Below, piece by piece: positions 1 to 9,688 of a stretch of 64,000 nucleotides of DNA. The stretch is from Virgibacillus dokdonensis (GTDB lineage Bacteria > Bacillota > Bacilli > Bacillales > Amphibacillaceae). Made by a program: the position numbers and the translations under genes. The notes beneath the pieces are model-generated. The model was not told the origin of the DNA. It searched no databases and saw nothing but the letters and a program-made list of their open reading frames with translations. The stretch lies in the NCBI RefSeq assembly GCF_900166595.1, contig NZ_LT745763.1:4135371-4199370 (forward strand). The letters run 5' to 3'. The number at the start of each line of letters is the position of its first letter. Position 1 is the first letter of the stretch.

Positions 1-311
1 AGAAATTCTTGTAAAGCGTTGGTTGCGATTCCCTTACCCCAGTATTCCTTTCCAATCCAATAGGTTACTTCTGGTTTTCCGGACTGCTCGAAGTGTACAA
101 TATGGCCAACTACGGTGTTCTCAACAATGATAGTTTGCTTAATAATATTCTTATTCGTAAGTATTTTGTTCCAGTGTTCAGCGAAGCTATTCCAATCATT
201 AGGGTCCTTACTTGTAAAGGCGGCCATTTGGTTTGCCTCACTGTCCCGTTGATGCTTAAAAAAAATAGGAAGGTCATCCTCATCCACATTCCGAAGCACT
301 AAATTGCTCAT
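1..311 (-). CDS. GNAT-family N-acetyltransferase, partial (C-terminus outside window)
   Basis: An open frame starts at ATG 309-311 and runs leftwards off the window edge, giving 103 codons without a stop. The N-terminus has the alternating pattern of RimJ/RimL-type acetyltransferases. Near the edge it carries YWIGKEYWGKGIATNAL, which fits the acetyl-CoA-binding motif A of the GNAT fold (R/Q-x-x-G-x-G/A). Such enzymes transfer acetyl from acetyl-CoA to an amino group on a protein or small molecule; the substrate cannot be told here. A GAGGGTGAG ribosome-binding sequence precedes the ATG. It ends the row of minus-strand genes and is separated from the VOC gene upstream of it by about 260 bases. 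Confidence 0.8.
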   Translation of the reverse strand, partial: MSNLVLRNVDEDDLPIFFKHQRDSEANQMAAFTSKDPNDWNSFAEHWNKILTNKNIIKQTIIVENTVVGHIVHFEQSGKPEVTYWIGKEYWGKGIATNALQEF

Positions 312-569
312 TAAACTCACCCTCTGTCGTTTACTTTATTCTAGCAAACGTACGTTCCCTAAGCAATATATTTTATCGTGTAAAACCACCTTGATATGCT
401 TAGTACCAATTCATTTCCTTGTTCAACAAAATGGCCCTAATATGCAAGATGGGTGCTTCTCCTTATTAGGGAATAGCGCCCGATGAATCAACAATATGCG
501 CAAGGCTTATTCCGCGAATGAGCCCTATTGCTGGAGATCAAACCCTTTAAATTAGTATTAAAAGATTGT
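312..569. other. intergenic region with imperfect stem-loop
   Basis: No gene was found between the VOC gene and the GNAT gene. Positions 432-470 hold an inverted repeat (CCCTAATA facing TATTAGGG) that could be a weak terminator for the VOC gene. It has no clean U-tract, so the function is uncertain. The sequence AACAAAATGGCCC beside it recurs at about 1581-1593. Confidence 0.35.
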
Positions 570-926
570 TTATAAACGAGTACATATGCGTAATTGATTT
601 CCATCAGGATCTACGACTGTCATCATACGAAGTCCTTCAAGATCCTCATTTGGAGGTTCCGTAATACGGATATCTTTTTTACTCTTTAATTCGTAGTACC
701 ATTTATCAACATTGGGAACAAATAAGTGAATTAACCCACCCGTTTCGCAGTCTCCAGTATGTTCAGTTAAATAAATAGTCATTTCGTCCTTAGTGATCTG
801 AACAAAAACAGGAAAATCAGGTTCAAACCGATGCTCCCAATCAATTTGAAATCCCATTCCTTCTACGTAAAACGCCTTACTCTTTTTATAATCAGTAATG
901 CGGAATGCAGGAACCACTTTTTGCAT
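570..926 (-). CDS. VOC-superfamily (glyoxalase/bleomycin-resistance-like) protein
   Basis: A 118-residue protein with the beta-alpha-beta-beta-beta layout of the vicinal oxygen chelate fold. It opens with VVPAFRITDYKKSKAFYVEGM and ends with VDPDGNQLRI, the two most typical VOC signatures. Family members are small metal-dependent enzymes or drug-binding resistance proteins; substrate and activity are unknown here. The C-terminal half resembles bleomycin-resistance-type proteins. The start at 926 is chosen because GGAGG lies 7 bases before this ATG, whereas the upstream in-frame ATG overlaps that sequence. It is probably transcribed alone. Confidence 0.75.
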   Translation of the reverse strand: MQKVVPAFRITDYKKSKAFYVEGMGFQIDWEHRFEPDFPVFVQITKDEMTIYLTEHTGDCETGGLIHLFVPNVDKWYYELKSKKDIRITEPPNEDLEGLRMMTVVDPDGNQLRICTRL

Positions 927-1133
927 ATTGACATCCTCCATGATAAGTTATTTCTAATTTTCAACAAGCAGGTTAGATGATCCTGCCTATTTAGTCTTTT
1001 TTAAAAAAATTAACCTCTAAATATCTTTTAGCCAGTAAACTTTGACAATCTGTCCCTTAAATGAAAACAGACGTATTTCTTAGAGAAACGCGCCCTAGTC
1101 TGGAATAAAGTCTAAACTATGTATTACTTTACA
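927..1133. other. intergenic region, nothing recognised
   Basis: AT-rich spacer of about 200 bases between the two VOC genes. No convincing promoter, terminator or RNA was seen. Confidence 0.4.
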
Positions 1134-1484
1134 TTAAATTTCTTGATACAAGCCAATCCTATTTCCGTATGGGTCTTCAAAAGAACACCAAGCAGCTGGG
1201 ACACCTTCTCTGGTGTTAACACTTTCTATCTCTATGTTTAAAACTTCCACAAGCCTTCTTCTTTCATTTTCAATGTCTTCTACACCTAACCTCAATGGAC
1301 CATTCCCATTTGTTGGTTCACCTTTAGCAACCTGAAGCCACGTGTTAGGAACAATCTCCCACTCTGCAAAGTCCCCGTGTGGTATGAAGTCAGGTTTCCT
1401 GTTAAAAAGCTTTTCATACCACTTTATCCCCTTTTCATAATCAGTAATTCTCACTTGAAATGTTACACCGGTATTCTTCTCCAT
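1134..1484 (-). CDS. VOC-superfamily protein
   Basis: A 116-residue protein of the vicinal oxygen chelate family. It begins with a GVTFQVRITDYEKGIKWYEK segment (first beta strand and helix) and ends with FEDPYGNRIGLYQEI, the conserved D-P-x-G-N strand. It is a different subgroup from the neighbouring VOC protein and not a recent duplicate, since the sequences diverge strongly. The substrate is unknown. The start at 1484 follows a GGGGGG ribosome-binding sequence at normal spacing; the ATG two codons upstream sits too close to it. Confidence 0.75.
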   Translation of the reverse strand: MEKNTGVTFQVRITDYEKGIKWYEKLFNRKPDFIPHGDFAEWEIVPNTWLQVAKGEPTNGNGPLRLGVEDIENERRRLVEVLNIEIESVNTREGVPAAWCSFEDPYGNRIGLYQEI

Positions 1485-1803
1485 TGACATTACCCCCCAT
1501 TAAAGTAAACTGCTGCTCTTTTGTACAAAAATAAAATCAGATATAATACTACTTCGACAACCTCAGAAGCTTCTGCTTATACAACAAAATGGCCCGTTTG
1601 TTGCACTATCCCAATCCATCTTATCAATGTAATTGTATCAAACCTAATTTCAAAACCACAGTTTCTTTTTCTCTAAATTATTTGTCTGCTACTTGTATGT
1701 TACGTGTATGCTACGTGTGAATTTCCCCCTGTTTTTAAAGCACCGCATATACAGTAAAATCCCCCAACCATAGGTGGTTGAGGGATTTGCAAGTGTTGAT
1801 TTA
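1485..1803. other. intergenic region after rpsI
   Basis: No gene in this 319-base stretch. It holds the rpsI terminator at its right end. A small hairpin at about 1578-1599 (CAACAAA/TTTGTTG) encloses ACGGGCCA but lacks a U-tract. A short tandem of TATGTTACGTG and TATGCTACGTG lies near 1697-1719. Confidence 0.4.
1757..1788 (-). terminator. intrinsic terminator of rplM-rpsI
   Basis: A 14-base-pair stem (AAATCCCTCAACCA paired with TGGTTGGGGGATTT) with a four-base loop lies 16 bases after the rpsI stop and is followed by a short T-rich run on the minus strand. Confidence 0.85.
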
Positions 1804-2196
1804 TTAACGTTTTGAGAACTGTGGTGCACGACGTGCTTTTTTAAGACCGTATTTATAACGTTCTTTCATACGAGCATCACGAGTTAGGTAACCCTCTGAT
1901 TTTAGAGCGCTACGGTACTCAGGATCAGCTTCTAGCAATGCACGTGCAACTCCGTGACGGATAGCTCCTGCTTGACCAGTGAAGCCGCCACCATGAACGT
2001 TGACAATAATGTCATATGTTCCTTGTGTTTCTGTTGCTACAAGTGGTTGGTTTAAAATTAACAACTGTGTTTCATATGGGAAATAATCAGCTGCATTACG
2101 ACCGTTAATTGTAATGTTGCCTGTACCAGGTACTAAACGTACGCGCGCAGTTGATTTTTTACGACGACCTGTGCCATAGTATTGTACTTGTGCCAA
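1804..2196 (-). CDS. rpsI: 30S ribosomal protein S9
   Basis: A 130-residue protein, the usual length for Firmicutes S9. It carries the [16 protein letters not shown] start and the basic C-terminal tail ending in APQFSKR, which reaches toward the P-site tRNA in the ribosome. It follows rplM by about 20 bases in the standard rplM-rpsI operon and is closed by a strong terminator. Translation starts at the ATG preceded by AAAAGGAGGTAAATC. Confidence 0.97.
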   Translation of the reverse strand: MAQVQYYGTGRRKKSTARVRLVPGTGNITINGRNAADYFPYETQLLILNQPLVATETQGTYDIIVNVHGGGFTGQAGAIRHGVARALLEADPEYRSALKSEGYLTRDARMKERYKYGLKKARRAPQFSKR

Positions 2197-2216
2197 AATG
2201 ATTTACCTCCTTTTAA

Positions 2217-2654
2217 TTACCCACGAAGCTCATAAACTTCTGGTTTTTGTGCTTGATGATTGTGTTCAGCGCCTCTGAATACATGAAGCTTCTTAGCCAT
2301 TCTGCGACCTAAAGGACCGTTTGGAAGCATTCCTTTAACTGCCATCTCTAGCATACGCTCAGGATATTTTGTACGCATTTCCTCTGCATTACGTTCTTTT
2401 AAACCACCAGGGTGGTTTGTATGACGGTAGTATTTTTTATCTGTTAGTTTATTACCAGTTAATTCAATTTTCTCTGCGTTAATGATGATGACATGGTCAC
2501 CTGTATCTGCATGTGGCGTGTAAGTTGGTTTATGCTTTCCACGAAGGATCGCAGCAACTTCACTTGCTAAACGACCTAATCGTTTGCCTTCTGCATCAAC
2601 AACTAGCCATTTGCGTTCGATATTATTTTCATTTGCCATGAAAGTTGTGCGCAT
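2217..2654 (-). CDS. rplM: 50S ribosomal protein L13
   Basis: A 145-residue protein matching Bacillus L13 in length and content ([13 protein letters not shown] near the start, PEVYELRG at the end). L13 is an early assembly protein of the large subunit. The start includes the MRTTFMA leader conserved in Bacillus and follows a GGAGGG ribosome-binding site. It is the first gene of the rplM-rpsI operon and has its own sigma-A promoter and a structured 5' leader, so it can be expressed independently of truA upstream. Confidence 0.97.
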   Translation of the reverse strand: MRTTFMANENNIERKWLVVDAEGKRLGRLASEVAAILRGKHKPTYTPHADTGDHVIIINAEKIELTGNKLTDKKYYRHTNHPGGLKERNAEEMRTKYPERMLEMAVKGMLPNGPLGRRMAKKLHVFRGAEHNHQAQKPEVYELRG

Positions 2655-2762
2655 GTGTCTTTCCCTCCAAAATAATTAAATTCAAATTTCTATTCGTTCG
2701 TCTATTTCAACATAATTAGTTTCCGGGGCTAATCATGGTTTAGAAATAAAATGCCATTAATC
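2655..2762 (-). ncRNA. rplM 5' leader, candidate L13 autoregulatory leader
   Basis: The transcript from the promoter at 2763-2792 would carry about 100 untranslated bases. Within it, positions about 2709-2740 form a stem: AACCATGATTAG pairs with CTAATTATGTT around a C-rich CCCCGGAAA loop. Firmicutes rplM genes are known to have an L13-binding leader in this place. Assignment to that Rfam family is an inference from position and fold. Confidence 0.5.
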
Positions 2763-2792
2763 ATAATACACCAAATATCACTATTATGTCAA
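2763..2792 (-). promoter_or_regulatory. sigma-A promoter of rplM-rpsI
   Basis: On the minus strand a perfect TTGACA (-35, 2787-2792) is followed after 18 bases by TATTAT (-10, 2763-2768). It lies about 110 bases upstream of rplM in the truA-rplM gap. The rest of that gap up to 2983 shows no gene. Confidence 0.8.
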
Positions 2793-2983
2793 GGTTTATT
2801 CCTCTTCAACTTTACGAGATCGCCTTTTTTCACCCATAGAGCAAAGAATGCTTTAATATAGGCTCTTTACCATGTCCCACCCAAATGCGCACCACCCTAT
2901 TTATTCCGTTTGGATTAGTAGTTACACTCTTCCAAATGGTTTGTGTTGCCGCAAATCACTACCCTTATCACTTGCAAGAATAA

Positions 2984-3724
2984 TTAGTATTTCACACGAC
3001 ACAAATAGAGGCCTTGTGCGGGCACTGTTTCTCCTACTGCACGTCTATCCCTTTTTGACAGTAAAACAGCTATATCAGACGCTTCTCGCCTTCCTTGACC
3101 TATGTCTAATATTACACCAACGATGATGCGCACCATATTATATAAAAATCCGCTGCCGCGAAAAATAAATTCGATTTCGGCGCCTCTTTTTTCACAGGTT
3201 ACTTGATAAAGCGTACGCTGTTTGCTCCCTCTTGTTGTTGCTTTAGCAGAGGAAAAGGTTGTAAAATCATGCGTTCCTTCCAAATAACGGCATGCTACTT
3301 GCATGGAAGCAACGTCTAATGCATACGGGAAAAAATAAGCATAATGGCGTCTAAATACATCCGGTTCCTTTGCATGATAAACATAATAACGATATTCCTT
3401 CTCTACTACATCATACCTAGCGTGGAACGTATTAGGAACCACTTCTACCTGCTTAACATAAATGTCATCAGGGAGCAAGGTGTTTAATGCTTGCTTCCAA
3501 TTGTACATAGGGATGTTGTATGGAGAATCAAAGTGAATCGTCTGTCCTTTCGCATGAACGCCTGTATCGGTTCTCCCTGAAGGATGAATGCGTACAGGTT
3601 CACCTTTATGCATTTTTTGTAATGCTTTTTCTAGTATTCCTTGTACGGTTCTTTTTCCAGGTTGGATTTGAAAGCCCGAGAAATGAGAGCCGTCATATTG
3701 AAGTGTACATTTTAGTCGTTCCAT
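2984..3724 (-). CDS. truA: tRNA pseudouridine(38-40) synthase
   Basis: A 246-residue enzyme that converts uridines 38 to 40 of the anticodon stem-loop to pseudouridine. The catalytic motif GRTDTGVHA is at residues 50-58 with the nucleophile Asp53. The C-terminal GSGFLYNMVRIIVG segment is the second conserved TruA motif. It follows ecfT by 19 bases and is the last gene of the ecfA1-ecfA2-ecfT-truA string, the same order as in Bacillus subtilis. Confidence 0.95.
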   Translation of the reverse strand: MERLKCTLQYDGSHFSGFQIQPGKRTVQGILEKALQKMHKGEPVRIHPSGRTDTGVHAKGQTIHFDSPYNIPMYNWKQALNTLLPDDIYVKQVEVVPNTFHARYDVVEKEYRYYVYHAKEPDVFRRHYAYFFPYALDVASMQVACRYLEGTHDFTTFSSAKATTRGSKQRTLYQVTCEKRGAEIEFIFRGSGFLYNMVRIIVGVILDIGQGRREASDIAVLLSKRDRRAVGETVPAQGLYLCRVKY

Positions 3725-3743
3725 GTTTTTGCAGCCTTTCTAT

Positions 3744-4541
3744 CTAGTTCCTTGTAAAAAATAGTCCTAAGATGACGAATATAAATAAAATGTATATTCC
3801 TACGTCTAGCTTCGTAAATTTTAATTCTCGTAACTTGGTACGACCTTCGCCACCTTGATAGCCTCTCGCTTCCATCGCCATAGCTAGCTCTTCTGCTCGT
3901 TTGAAAGCACTGACGAATAAGGGAACGAGCAATGGCACGACGGCTTGTATGCGATCTTTGAGCTTCCCTGTTCGAAAGTCAACGCCACGTGACGCTTGCG
4001 CTTTTGAGATTTTATCTGTTTCTTGTAACAACGTTGGAATGAAACGGAGTGATATCGACATCATTAACGCCAATTCATGAACCGGAAATTTCACTTTTTT
4101 TAATGGTTGCAACATGCTTTCAATCGCATCCGTTATTTCTATCGGTGTTGTTGTCAATGTTAGTAGCGACGTGACTAAAATAAGTAGAAAGAATCGCATG
4201 GAAATAGCAAAACCTTGAATTAACCCACCAGAGTATACTTGAAAGGTAAAAATCTCGAATACGACATCACCTTCTTTTGTAATAATTACATGGAGTAGAA
4301 AGGTAAAAATAATTAAAAACCATACAGGCATTAAACCCTTTAAAACAAATCGTAATGGTACACGAGATGTTATCATACTTAAAAGTGCGAAAACAGTTAA
4401 TATTGTATAGCTCCACACATTGTTCGCTAAAAAGACGACAAACACAAAGATAAATATAATTGTAATCTTCGTTCGTGGGTCTAATCGGTGAACAACGGAG
4501 TTCCCTGGTACGTACTGACCAATAACCATGGCATTATTCAT
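3744..4541 (-). CDS. ecfT: energy-coupling factor transporter transmembrane protein EcfT
   Basis: A 265-residue membrane protein with several long hydrophobic segments (for example around residues 25-60, 70-95 and 105-130, and a final one at about 245-263). It has the cytoplasmic coupling helices typical of EcfT, with [10 protein letters not shown] and [10 protein letters not shown] around residues 185 and 220, where A-R-G motifs contact the two ATPases. It joins the EcfA1/EcfA2 ATPases to exchangeable vitamin- or metal-binding S components in the cell membrane. Its start overlaps the end of ecfA2 by 8 bases, consistent with coupled translation. Confidence 0.94.
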   Translation of the reverse strand: MNNAMVIGQYVPGNSVVHRLDPRTKITIIFIFVFVVFLANNVWSYTILTVFALLSMITSRVPLRFVLKGLMPVWFLIIFTFLLHVIITKEGDVVFEIFTFQVYSGGLIQGFAISMRFFLLILVTSLLTLTTTPIEITDAIESMLQPLKKVKFPVHELALMMSISLRFIPTLLQETDKISKAQASRGVDFRTGKLKDRIQAVVPLLVPLFVSAFKRAEELAMAMEARGYQGGEGRTKLRELKFTKLDVGIYILFIFVILGLFFTRN

Positions 4542-5406
4542 GGCTTTTCCCTCCTTTAAGCACGGCGGTAATAGCAGTTGCTAATTCGCGCTCAGACTGC
4601 TTCGTAAAAGGGAGTTTGGTGTGAAATTTTTCATTCCAACGATTAATAAAGGCTACCATTTCGGGAACATCCAGTTGAACTTGTTGCAATGCTTCCTTTT
4701 GCACAAACACTTCCTCTGGTTTCCCTTCCATATATTTACTACCTTTATTTAAAATAATGACATGATCCGCATACGTAACGGCATCCTCCATGCTATGTGT
4801 GACGAGTATCGTTGTAAGCTGTTCAGACCGATGGCGTTCATAAAACATCTCCATCATTTCTTTTTGCCCTCTTGGATCAAGTCCTGCAGTCGGTTCATCT
4901 AAGACAAGGACGTTTGGTTTTGTAGCTAAAACACCAGCAATAGCGACCCTGCGCATTTGCCCACCACTTAAATCAAAGGGGGAGCGCTCTACATAATCTG
5001 CTGATAAACCAACAGCTTGTAATGCTTCTGTCACTCGCCGTTGTATTTCGCTATCCCCAACACCAAAATTTTTAGGTCCAAAGCTAATATCCTTCGCAAC
5101 CGTCTCTTCAAATAGTTGATGCTCCGGATATTGAAATACGACACCGACCTTGCTTCTTAGCTGTTTCATATGTTTCGGCTTTTTTTCTGCCGTGAGCTCA
5201 AAGTCTCCTATCTTTACTTTTCCTGCTGTCGGCTGAACAAGACCATTTAAATGCTGAATTAAAGTTGATTTCCCTGAACCCGTATGACCTACAATGGCTA
5301 CAAATGTTCCAGAAGGGATATGAAAGCTTAATTGGTCAATCGCTTTATGAGCAAATGGGGAGTGCTGTTGATAGATATAGCTTACGTTCTCGAATGTAAT
5401 GTCCAT
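4534..5406 (-). CDS. ecfA2: energy-coupling factor transporter ATP-binding protein EcfA2
   Basis: A 290-residue ABC ATPase. Walker A GHTGSGKS is at residues 40-47, a Q-loop with FQYPEHQLF near 91-99, the LSGGQ signature at 146-150 and Walker B VLVLDE at 166-171. The FQYPEHQLF form of the Q-loop is typical of EcfA2. It pairs with EcfA1 to drive import of vitamins and trace nutrients through EcfT and separate S components. It overlaps ecfA1 by 25 bases and ecfT by 8, so the three are translationally linked. Confidence 0.95.
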   Translation of the reverse strand: MDITFENVSYIYQQHSPFAHKAIDQLSFHIPSGTFVAIVGHTGSGKSTLIQHLNGLVQPTAGKVKIGDFELTAEKKPKHMKQLRSKVGVVFQYPEHQLFEETVAKDISFGPKNFGVGDSEIQRRVTEALQAVGLSADYVERSPFDLSGGQMRRVAIAGVLATKPNVLVLDEPTAGLDPRGQKEMMEMFYERHRSEQLTTILVTHSMEDAVTYADHVIILNKGSKYMEGKPEEVFVQKEALQQVQLDVPEMVAFINRWNEKFHTKLPFTKQSERELATAITAVLKGGKSHE

Positions 5407-6227
5407 AGTTCCTCCAACAGTTCTTCATGATTTAATGGTTCTTTTGTGATGGGAATGCCCGTCTGTTTTAAAGCTTTTGCTAAGGAAGCAATAAACGGAA
5501 CATCTAATCCAATTGCAAGTAGATCATCTTGCTTAGAAAAAAGCTCTCTCGGATGAGACTCGTCCCAAACTTGACCTTCATTCATTACAATAACCCGATC
5601 TGCTTGGACAATTTCTTGCAGGTCGTGTGTAATTGTTAGTAAGGATACATCCTTATTTGCTTGCAAATGAGCGACGGTTTGCATAATATCTCTTCTTCCT
5701 CTTGGGTCTAACATCGCTGTTGCTTCATCTAAAATAAGCACTTTGGGAGATACAGCTAGCACGCTTGCAATAGCTATACGTTGCTTTTGTCCACCAGATA
5801 GACGATGAGGCTCCGTTAAGCGATAATCCACCATGCCAACTGCATGTAACACATCATCAAGTCGCTGTAGCATTTCCTCTCTTGGAAAACCTCTATTCTC
5901 CATGCCAAATGCAACATCGTCTTGTACCGTTGTACCTACAAATTGATTATCTGGATTTTGAAACACCATGCCGACATCTTTACGTACATCCCAAATGGTA
6001 TCTTCCTGCACTTTTTTCCCAGCTACATAAATTTCCCCTTCTTGCGGAAATAAAAGTCCATTCATTAATTTAGCTATGGTAGATTTCCCCGAACCATTAT
6101 GACCAATAATGGCAACCCATTCTTCGCGATCGATCTCAAAGCTACAGTTTTTCAGTACCCATGGCTGCTCTGCTCCATATCGAAATGATACATTTCTAAA
6201 CTCTACCAATTTTTCATTGCTACTCAT
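5382..6227 (-). CDS. ecfA1: energy-coupling factor transporter ATP-binding protein EcfA1
   Basis: A 281-residue ABC ATPase with Walker [10 protein letters not shown] at residues 42-50, Q-loop [10 protein letters not shown] near 89-98, LSGGQKQR at 143-150 and Walker B VLILDE at 163-168. The FQNPDNQ form distinguishes EcfA1 from EcfA2. It is the first gene of the ecf-truA string. About 210 bases separate it from rplQ; that gap holds the rplQ terminator and a copy of the dispersed repeat, so ecfA1 probably has its own promoter, which I could not identify with confidence. Confidence 0.95.
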   Translation of the reverse strand: MSSNEKLVEFRNVSFRYGAEQPWVLKNCSFEIDREEWVAIIGHNGSGKSTIAKLMNGLLFPQEGEIYVAGKKVQEDTIWDVRKDVGMVFQNPDNQFVGTTVQDDVAFGMENRGFPREEMLQRLDDVLHAVGMVDYRLTEPHRLSGGQKQRIAIASVLAVSPKVLILDEATAMLDPRGRRDIMQTVAHLQANKDVSLLTITHDLQEIVQADRVIVMNEGQVWDESHPRELFSKQDDLLAIGLDVPFIASLAKALKQTGIPITKEPLNHEELLEELWTLHSRT

Positions 6228-6282
6228 CTAAACTCCTCCTCTTGCCAAAAAGGGTACTTGTTACAAAACGCAAATTATAGTA

Positions 6283-6380
6283 TTAGAAAAACTTGGCTTG
6301 TCGCCGCATCTTATGGTGGAAGCCGTTGGTTTGCTGATACTATAATCCTAGAAACTTTATACTTTCCTATAGACAAAAAA
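6283..6380 (+). repeat. dispersed intergenic repeat, copy A
   Basis: Nearly full-length copy of a repeat seen at least eleven times in this window. It contains AAAAACTTGGCTTGTCGCC, TTATGGTGGAAGCCGTTGG and TTTATACTTTCCTATAG. Its right end merges with the T-run of the rplQ terminator. Described in the findings. Confidence 0.8.
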
Positions 6381-6423
6381 AGGGCTTGGATGTACCTCGT
6401 AGAAGAGATTCAGTCCTGCCCTT
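6375..6423 (-). terminator. intrinsic terminator after rplQ
   Basis: On the minus strand AAGGGC-AGGA pairs with TCC-AA-GCCCTT and is followed by TTTTTTT, 17 bases after the rplQ stop. It closes the S10-spc-alpha block. Repeat copy A begins directly at the T-run. Confidence 0.75.
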
Positions 6424-6439
6424 GTCGCCTGTGGTTACA

Positions 6440-6793
6440 TTAAACTAGTTCAATGATTGCCATTTTCGCACCATCACCTTGACGAGCGCCCAGTTTAAGA
6501 ACACGTGTGTACCCACCTTGACGGTCTTCGTAACGCGGAGCCACATCATTGAAAAGCTTCTGAATAACGTTTTGATCTTCATTAGCTTCTTGATTATATA
6601 GAAATGAGGCTGCTTGACGGCGTGCGTGCAGATCCCCACGTTTGCCTAATGTAATCATTTTATCAACAACGGATTTTAACTCCTTCGCTTTGGCTTCTGT
6701 TGTTTCAATCCGCTCATGAATAATTAAATCAGAAGCAAGATTACGAAGTAGCGCCATGCGTTGATCCGATGTACGACCTAATTTTCTAGCCAT
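6440..6793 (-). CDS. rplQ: 50S ribosomal protein L17
   Basis: A 117-residue protein starting [20 protein letters not shown] and ending [12 protein letters not shown], the conserved ends of bacterial L17. L17 sits near the exit of the polypeptide tunnel. It is the last gene of the alpha operon, with a longer than usual 259-base spacer from rpoA and a terminator directly after it. Confidence 0.96.
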   Translation of the reverse strand: MARKLGRTSDQRMALLRNLASDLIIHERIETTEAKAKELKSVVDKMITLGKRGDLHARRQAASFLYNQEANEDQNVIQKLFNDVAPRYEDRQGGYTRVLKLGARQGDGAKMAIIELV

Positions 6794-7052
6794 GGACTAT
6801 CCCTCCCTTTCTTTGATGACTTTTAAAAACTTCCATTCAAACGACCTTGTATACTCACATTAGGTCTACCTTGTTTTATCTTTTCCTACGCACATCCTCT
6901 ACTCTTCGTAAAAAAGCGATGACAGATCCTTTTCCAAAACGCAAAAAAGTGATGCAACGAACGAAAGCAAACTAAAAATACTGAATGGAGTAATTCGTAT
7001 ATGCAAGCACTATTTATCCGTGTGCCGTAATTTTCTAATGATGTCTATATGA

Positions 7053-7997
7053 TTAGTCATCGTCTCGCAAGCCAAGACCTAAATCGTTAAGCTTCACTTT
7101 TACTTCTTCTAACGACTTACGTCCAAGATTGCGTACCTTCATCATATCTTCTTCAGATTTATTTGCTAGTTCTTGTACGGTGTTAATCCCAGCACGCTTT
7201 AGACAGTTATAGGACCTGACAGAAAGATCAAGTTCTTCAATCGTCATTTCCATCACTTTTTCTTTTTGGTCTTCTTCCTTCTCGACCATCACTTCAGCGT
7301 TTTTCGCTTCATCTGTTAAACCTACAAAAATATTAAGATGCTCTGTAAAGACTTTCGCACCTAAAGAAACAGCTTCTTCTGGACGAATACTGCCATCTGT
7401 ACGTACATCTAATGTTAATTTATCAAAGTTAGCTACTTGACCAACACGTGTATTCTCTACTTGGTAGGTTACACGTGATACTGGAGTAAAAATGGAGTCA
7501 ACTGGAATTATCCCGATTGGCTGATCATCACGTTTGTTTGCTTCAGCAGGTCGATACCCACGTCCACGTTCTGCAGTAATTTTCATATACAAGCTGCCTT
7601 TGTTATTCAATGTAGCAATTAACAAATCCGGATTTAGGACCTCTACATCACTATCATAGGTTAGATCTGCAGCCGTAACTTTTCCTTCTCCCTGCACATC
7701 AATCTCCAATGTCTTTTCTTCATCTGAGTAGATTTTTAGCGCTAATTTTTTCAAGTTCAAAATAATTGTTGTTACATCTTCAACAACACCATCAATCGTT
7801 GAAAATTCATGTAGCGCTCCATCAATTTGAACTGAAGTCACAGCAGCACCTGGAAGTGAGGATAGTAGGATACGACGCAAGGAGTTTCCTAGAGTGGTAC
7901 CATATCCACGTTCAAGCGGTTCGACTACGAATTTTCCAAATGTAGCATCATCGCTGATTTCTACCGTCTCAATTTTTGGTTTTTCAATTTCGATCAT
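7053..7997 (-). CDS. rpoA: DNA-directed RNA polymerase subunit alpha
   Basis: A 314-residue subunit with the full two-domain layout: N-terminal assembly domain ([20 protein letters not shown] around residues 33-52) and C-terminal domain ([29 protein letters not shown]) that binds promoter UP elements and regulators. It dimerises to start assembly of the polymerase core. It lies between rpsK and rplQ as in other Firmicutes. A perfect 9-bp hairpin sits about 33 bases before its start codon and a possible promoter lies farther upstream. Confidence 0.97.
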   Translation of the reverse strand: MIEIEKPKIETVEISDDATFGKFVVEPLERGYGTTLGNSLRRILLSSLPGAAVTSVQIDGALHEFSTIDGVVEDVTTIILNLKKLALKIYSDEEKTLEIDVQGEGKVTAADLTYDSDVEVLNPDLLIATLNNKGSLYMKITAERGRGYRPAEANKRDDQPIGIIPVDSIFTPVSRVTYQVENTRVGQVANFDKLTLDVRTDGSIRPEEAVSLGAKVFTEHLNIFVGLTDEAKNAEVMVEKEEDQKEKVMEMTIEELDLSVRSYNCLKRAGINTVQELANKSEEDMMKVRNLGRKSLEEVKVKLNDLGLGLRDDD

Positions 7998-8030
7998 TTC
8001 ATAAAACCCTCCTTTAAAACGTCGAAACCC

Positions 8031-8052
8031 CGGTTAGACAGCGGTCTAACCG
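8031..8052 (-). promoter_or_regulatory. perfect hairpin in the rpoA leader
   Basis: CGGTTAGAC and GTCTAACCG form a 9-base-pair stem with a four-base loop, 33 bases upstream of the rpoA ATG on the transcribed strand. There is no U-tract, so it is not a terminator. It may be an mRNA stability or regulatory structure. Confidence 0.5.
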
Positions 8053-8164
8053 AAATTCCTCAAAAATGCAGTTGGCGTTTCTGCACTACTTGTAAATCTT
8101 TCGTACGTTCTTGTCTTCTGGAAGCTCTATTCCTAAAGGAAAACCAACCTTTAGACTTTTAGCT

Positions 8165-8193
8165 ATCATAACCCATTATAGACAGGGTGACAA
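8165..8193 (-). promoter_or_regulatory. possible sigma-A promoter before rpoA
   Basis: On the minus strand TTGTCA (8188-8193) and TATGAT (8165-8170) are separated by 17 bases, just after the rpsK stop. It could give extra rpoA-rplQ transcription. The match is moderate. Confidence 0.4.
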
Positions 8194-8209
8194 ATTATAT
8201 ACGGTATAA

Positions 8210-8599
8210 TTATACACGACGACGTTTTGGTGGGCGGCAACCGTTATGTGGTACTGGCGTTACATCACGAATAGCTGTAACTTCCAAACCTGCTGCCTGA
8301 AGAGAACGAATAGCTGCTTCACGGCCGGCTCCTGGTCCTTTAACGGTTACTTCAAGAGTTTTCATACCATGGTCAATTGCAGATTTAGCAGCAGTTTCAG
8401 CTGCCATTTGGGCAGCAAATGGAGTAGATTTCTTTGAACCTTTAAAGCCCAATGCACCAGCAGAACTCCATCCAAGAACATTTCCTTGCGTATCTGTAAT
8501 CGTAACGATGGTGTTATTAAATGTTGAACGGATATGGGATATACCTGACTCAATATTTTTTTTCACACGACGTTTACGTGCGCTTGACTTTTGTGCCAT
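8210..8599 (-). CDS. rpsK: 30S ribosomal protein S11
   Basis: A 129-residue protein with the S11 core ([18 protein letters not shown] near residue 18, [20 protein letters not shown] near 88) and the basic C-terminus [12 protein letters not shown]11 lies on the small-subunit platform beside the mRNA exit. It follows rpsM by 23 bases. Confidence 0.97.
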   Translation of the reverse strand: MAQKSSARKRRVKKNIESGISHIRSTFNNTIVTITDTQGNVLGWSSAGALGFKGSKKSTPFAAQMAAETAAKSAIDHGMKTLEVTVKGPGAGREAAIRSLQAAGLEVTAIRDVTPVPHNGCRPPKRRRV

Positions 8600-8622
8600 T
8601 ACCTTTTAACCTCCTTTAACAT

Positions 8623-8988
8623 TTATTTTTTCTTTCCAGCGATCGCGCGACGCGGCCCTTTACGAGTACGTGAATTATTTTTTGTTTTTTGTCCACGAAG
8701 AGGAAGTCCACGACGATGGCGGATTCCGCGATATGAGCCGATCTCGATAAGACGTTTAATATTTAGAGATACTTCACGACGAAGGTCTCCTTCAATGGTA
8801 TACTCGTCTGTAGCTTTACGAATTCTTCCTAATTCGTCCTCAGTAAGGTCGCGTACACGAGTGTCTTCAGAAACGCCTGCTTCTTTAAGGATTTTTTGAG
8901 CAGTAGTTTTTCCAATACCGTAAATATACGTTAGGGAAATGACTACGCGTTTATCACGTGGGACATCAATACCTGCAATACGTGCCAT
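8623..8988 (-). CDS. rpsM: 30S ribosomal protein S13
   Basis: A 121-residue protein beginning [20 protein letters not shown] and ending in the basic tail [19 protein letters not shown] that contacts P-site tRNA. Usual length for Firmicutes S13. It forms the head of the small subunit with S19. It lies directly after rpmJ. Confidence 0.97.
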   Translation of the reverse strand: MARIAGIDVPRDKRVVISLTYIYGIGKTTAQKILKEAGVSEDTRVRDLTEDELGRIRKATDEYTIEGDLRREVSLNIKRLIEIGSYRGIRHRRGLPLRGQKTKNNSRTRKGPRRAIAGKKK

Positions 8989-9011
8989 AAAGCTTTAACA
9001 CCTCCTGTTTG

Positions 9012-9152
<141 letters not shown>

Positions 9153-9156
9153 TCAC

Positions 9157-9375
9157 TTATTTATAACGGTACGTAATACGTCCTCTAGTTAAATCATACG
9201 GAGAAAGTTCAACCGTTACTTTGTCGCCAGGAAGAATGCGAATAAAGTGCATACGAATTTTCCCGGATACGTGGGCTAATACAGTATGACCGTTTTCCAA
9301 TTCGACTTTAAACATCGCATTCGGCAATGTTTCGGTTACGGTTCCTTCCACTTCAATTACATCGTCTTTCGCCAT
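9157..9375 (-). CDS. infA: translation initiation factor IF-1
   Basis: A 72-residue OB-fold protein starting [20 protein letters not shown] and containing [17 protein letters not shown], the RNA-binding surface. It occupies the ribosomal A site during initiation. Its start overlaps the 3' end of the upstream KOW gene by 23 bases and the ribosome-binding site lies inside that gene, suggesting coupled translation. Confidence 0.97.
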   Translation of the reverse strand: MAKDDVIEVEGTVTETLPNAMFKVELENGHTVLAHVSGKIRMHFIRILPGDKVTVELSPYDLTRGRITYRYK

Positions 9376-9688
9376 CGTGTTGATCTCCCTTCTTCAAATC
9401 AGTCACAACTTCATTGATAAATTTCGCTATGGCAAATCGCAGTTTACCATTTGTGACACGACCAGTTTCTAGAAGGCTGTTTTGGACTTCTGGAGAAATA
9501 TAATCCATTAACTCGATATGATGAAGATTCTTTTTCTTTGGTCGATCATATTTACGTTTTTCCCCATCTGCAAGCAAGACATACTTATCATCGACAGATT
9601 TAATAACGACTGCATATTGACCCGCTTCACGACCTTGCATAATTCGAACAACTTGACCTATCCGCGGTATCGAATCATCTTCGTTCAA
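9353..9688 (-). CDS. KOW-domain RNA-binding protein of the L14-like (YbzG) type
   Basis: A protein of about 111 residues with a KOW core ([20 protein letters not shown]) followed by [20 protein letters not shown]. Homologues sit between map and infA in Bacillus and are described as L14e/KOW-like RNA-binding proteins; the exact role is unsettled. The start is a TTG: either TTG 9689-9691 or the next codon at 9686-9688, and the second has the better spacing to AGGTG. Here the upstream neighbour is adk, with map missing. Confidence 0.8.
   Translation of the reverse strand: MNEDDSIPRIGQVVRIMQGREAGQYAVVIKSVDDKYVLLADGEKRKYDRPKKKNLHHIELMDYISPEVQNSLLETGRVTNGKLRFAIAKFINEVVTDLKKGDQHDGERRCN

Noticed and set aside
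304..486. Plus-strand frame near the left edge
   Set aside because: It overlaps the GNAT start region, shows no similarity to known families and has no ribosome-binding site.
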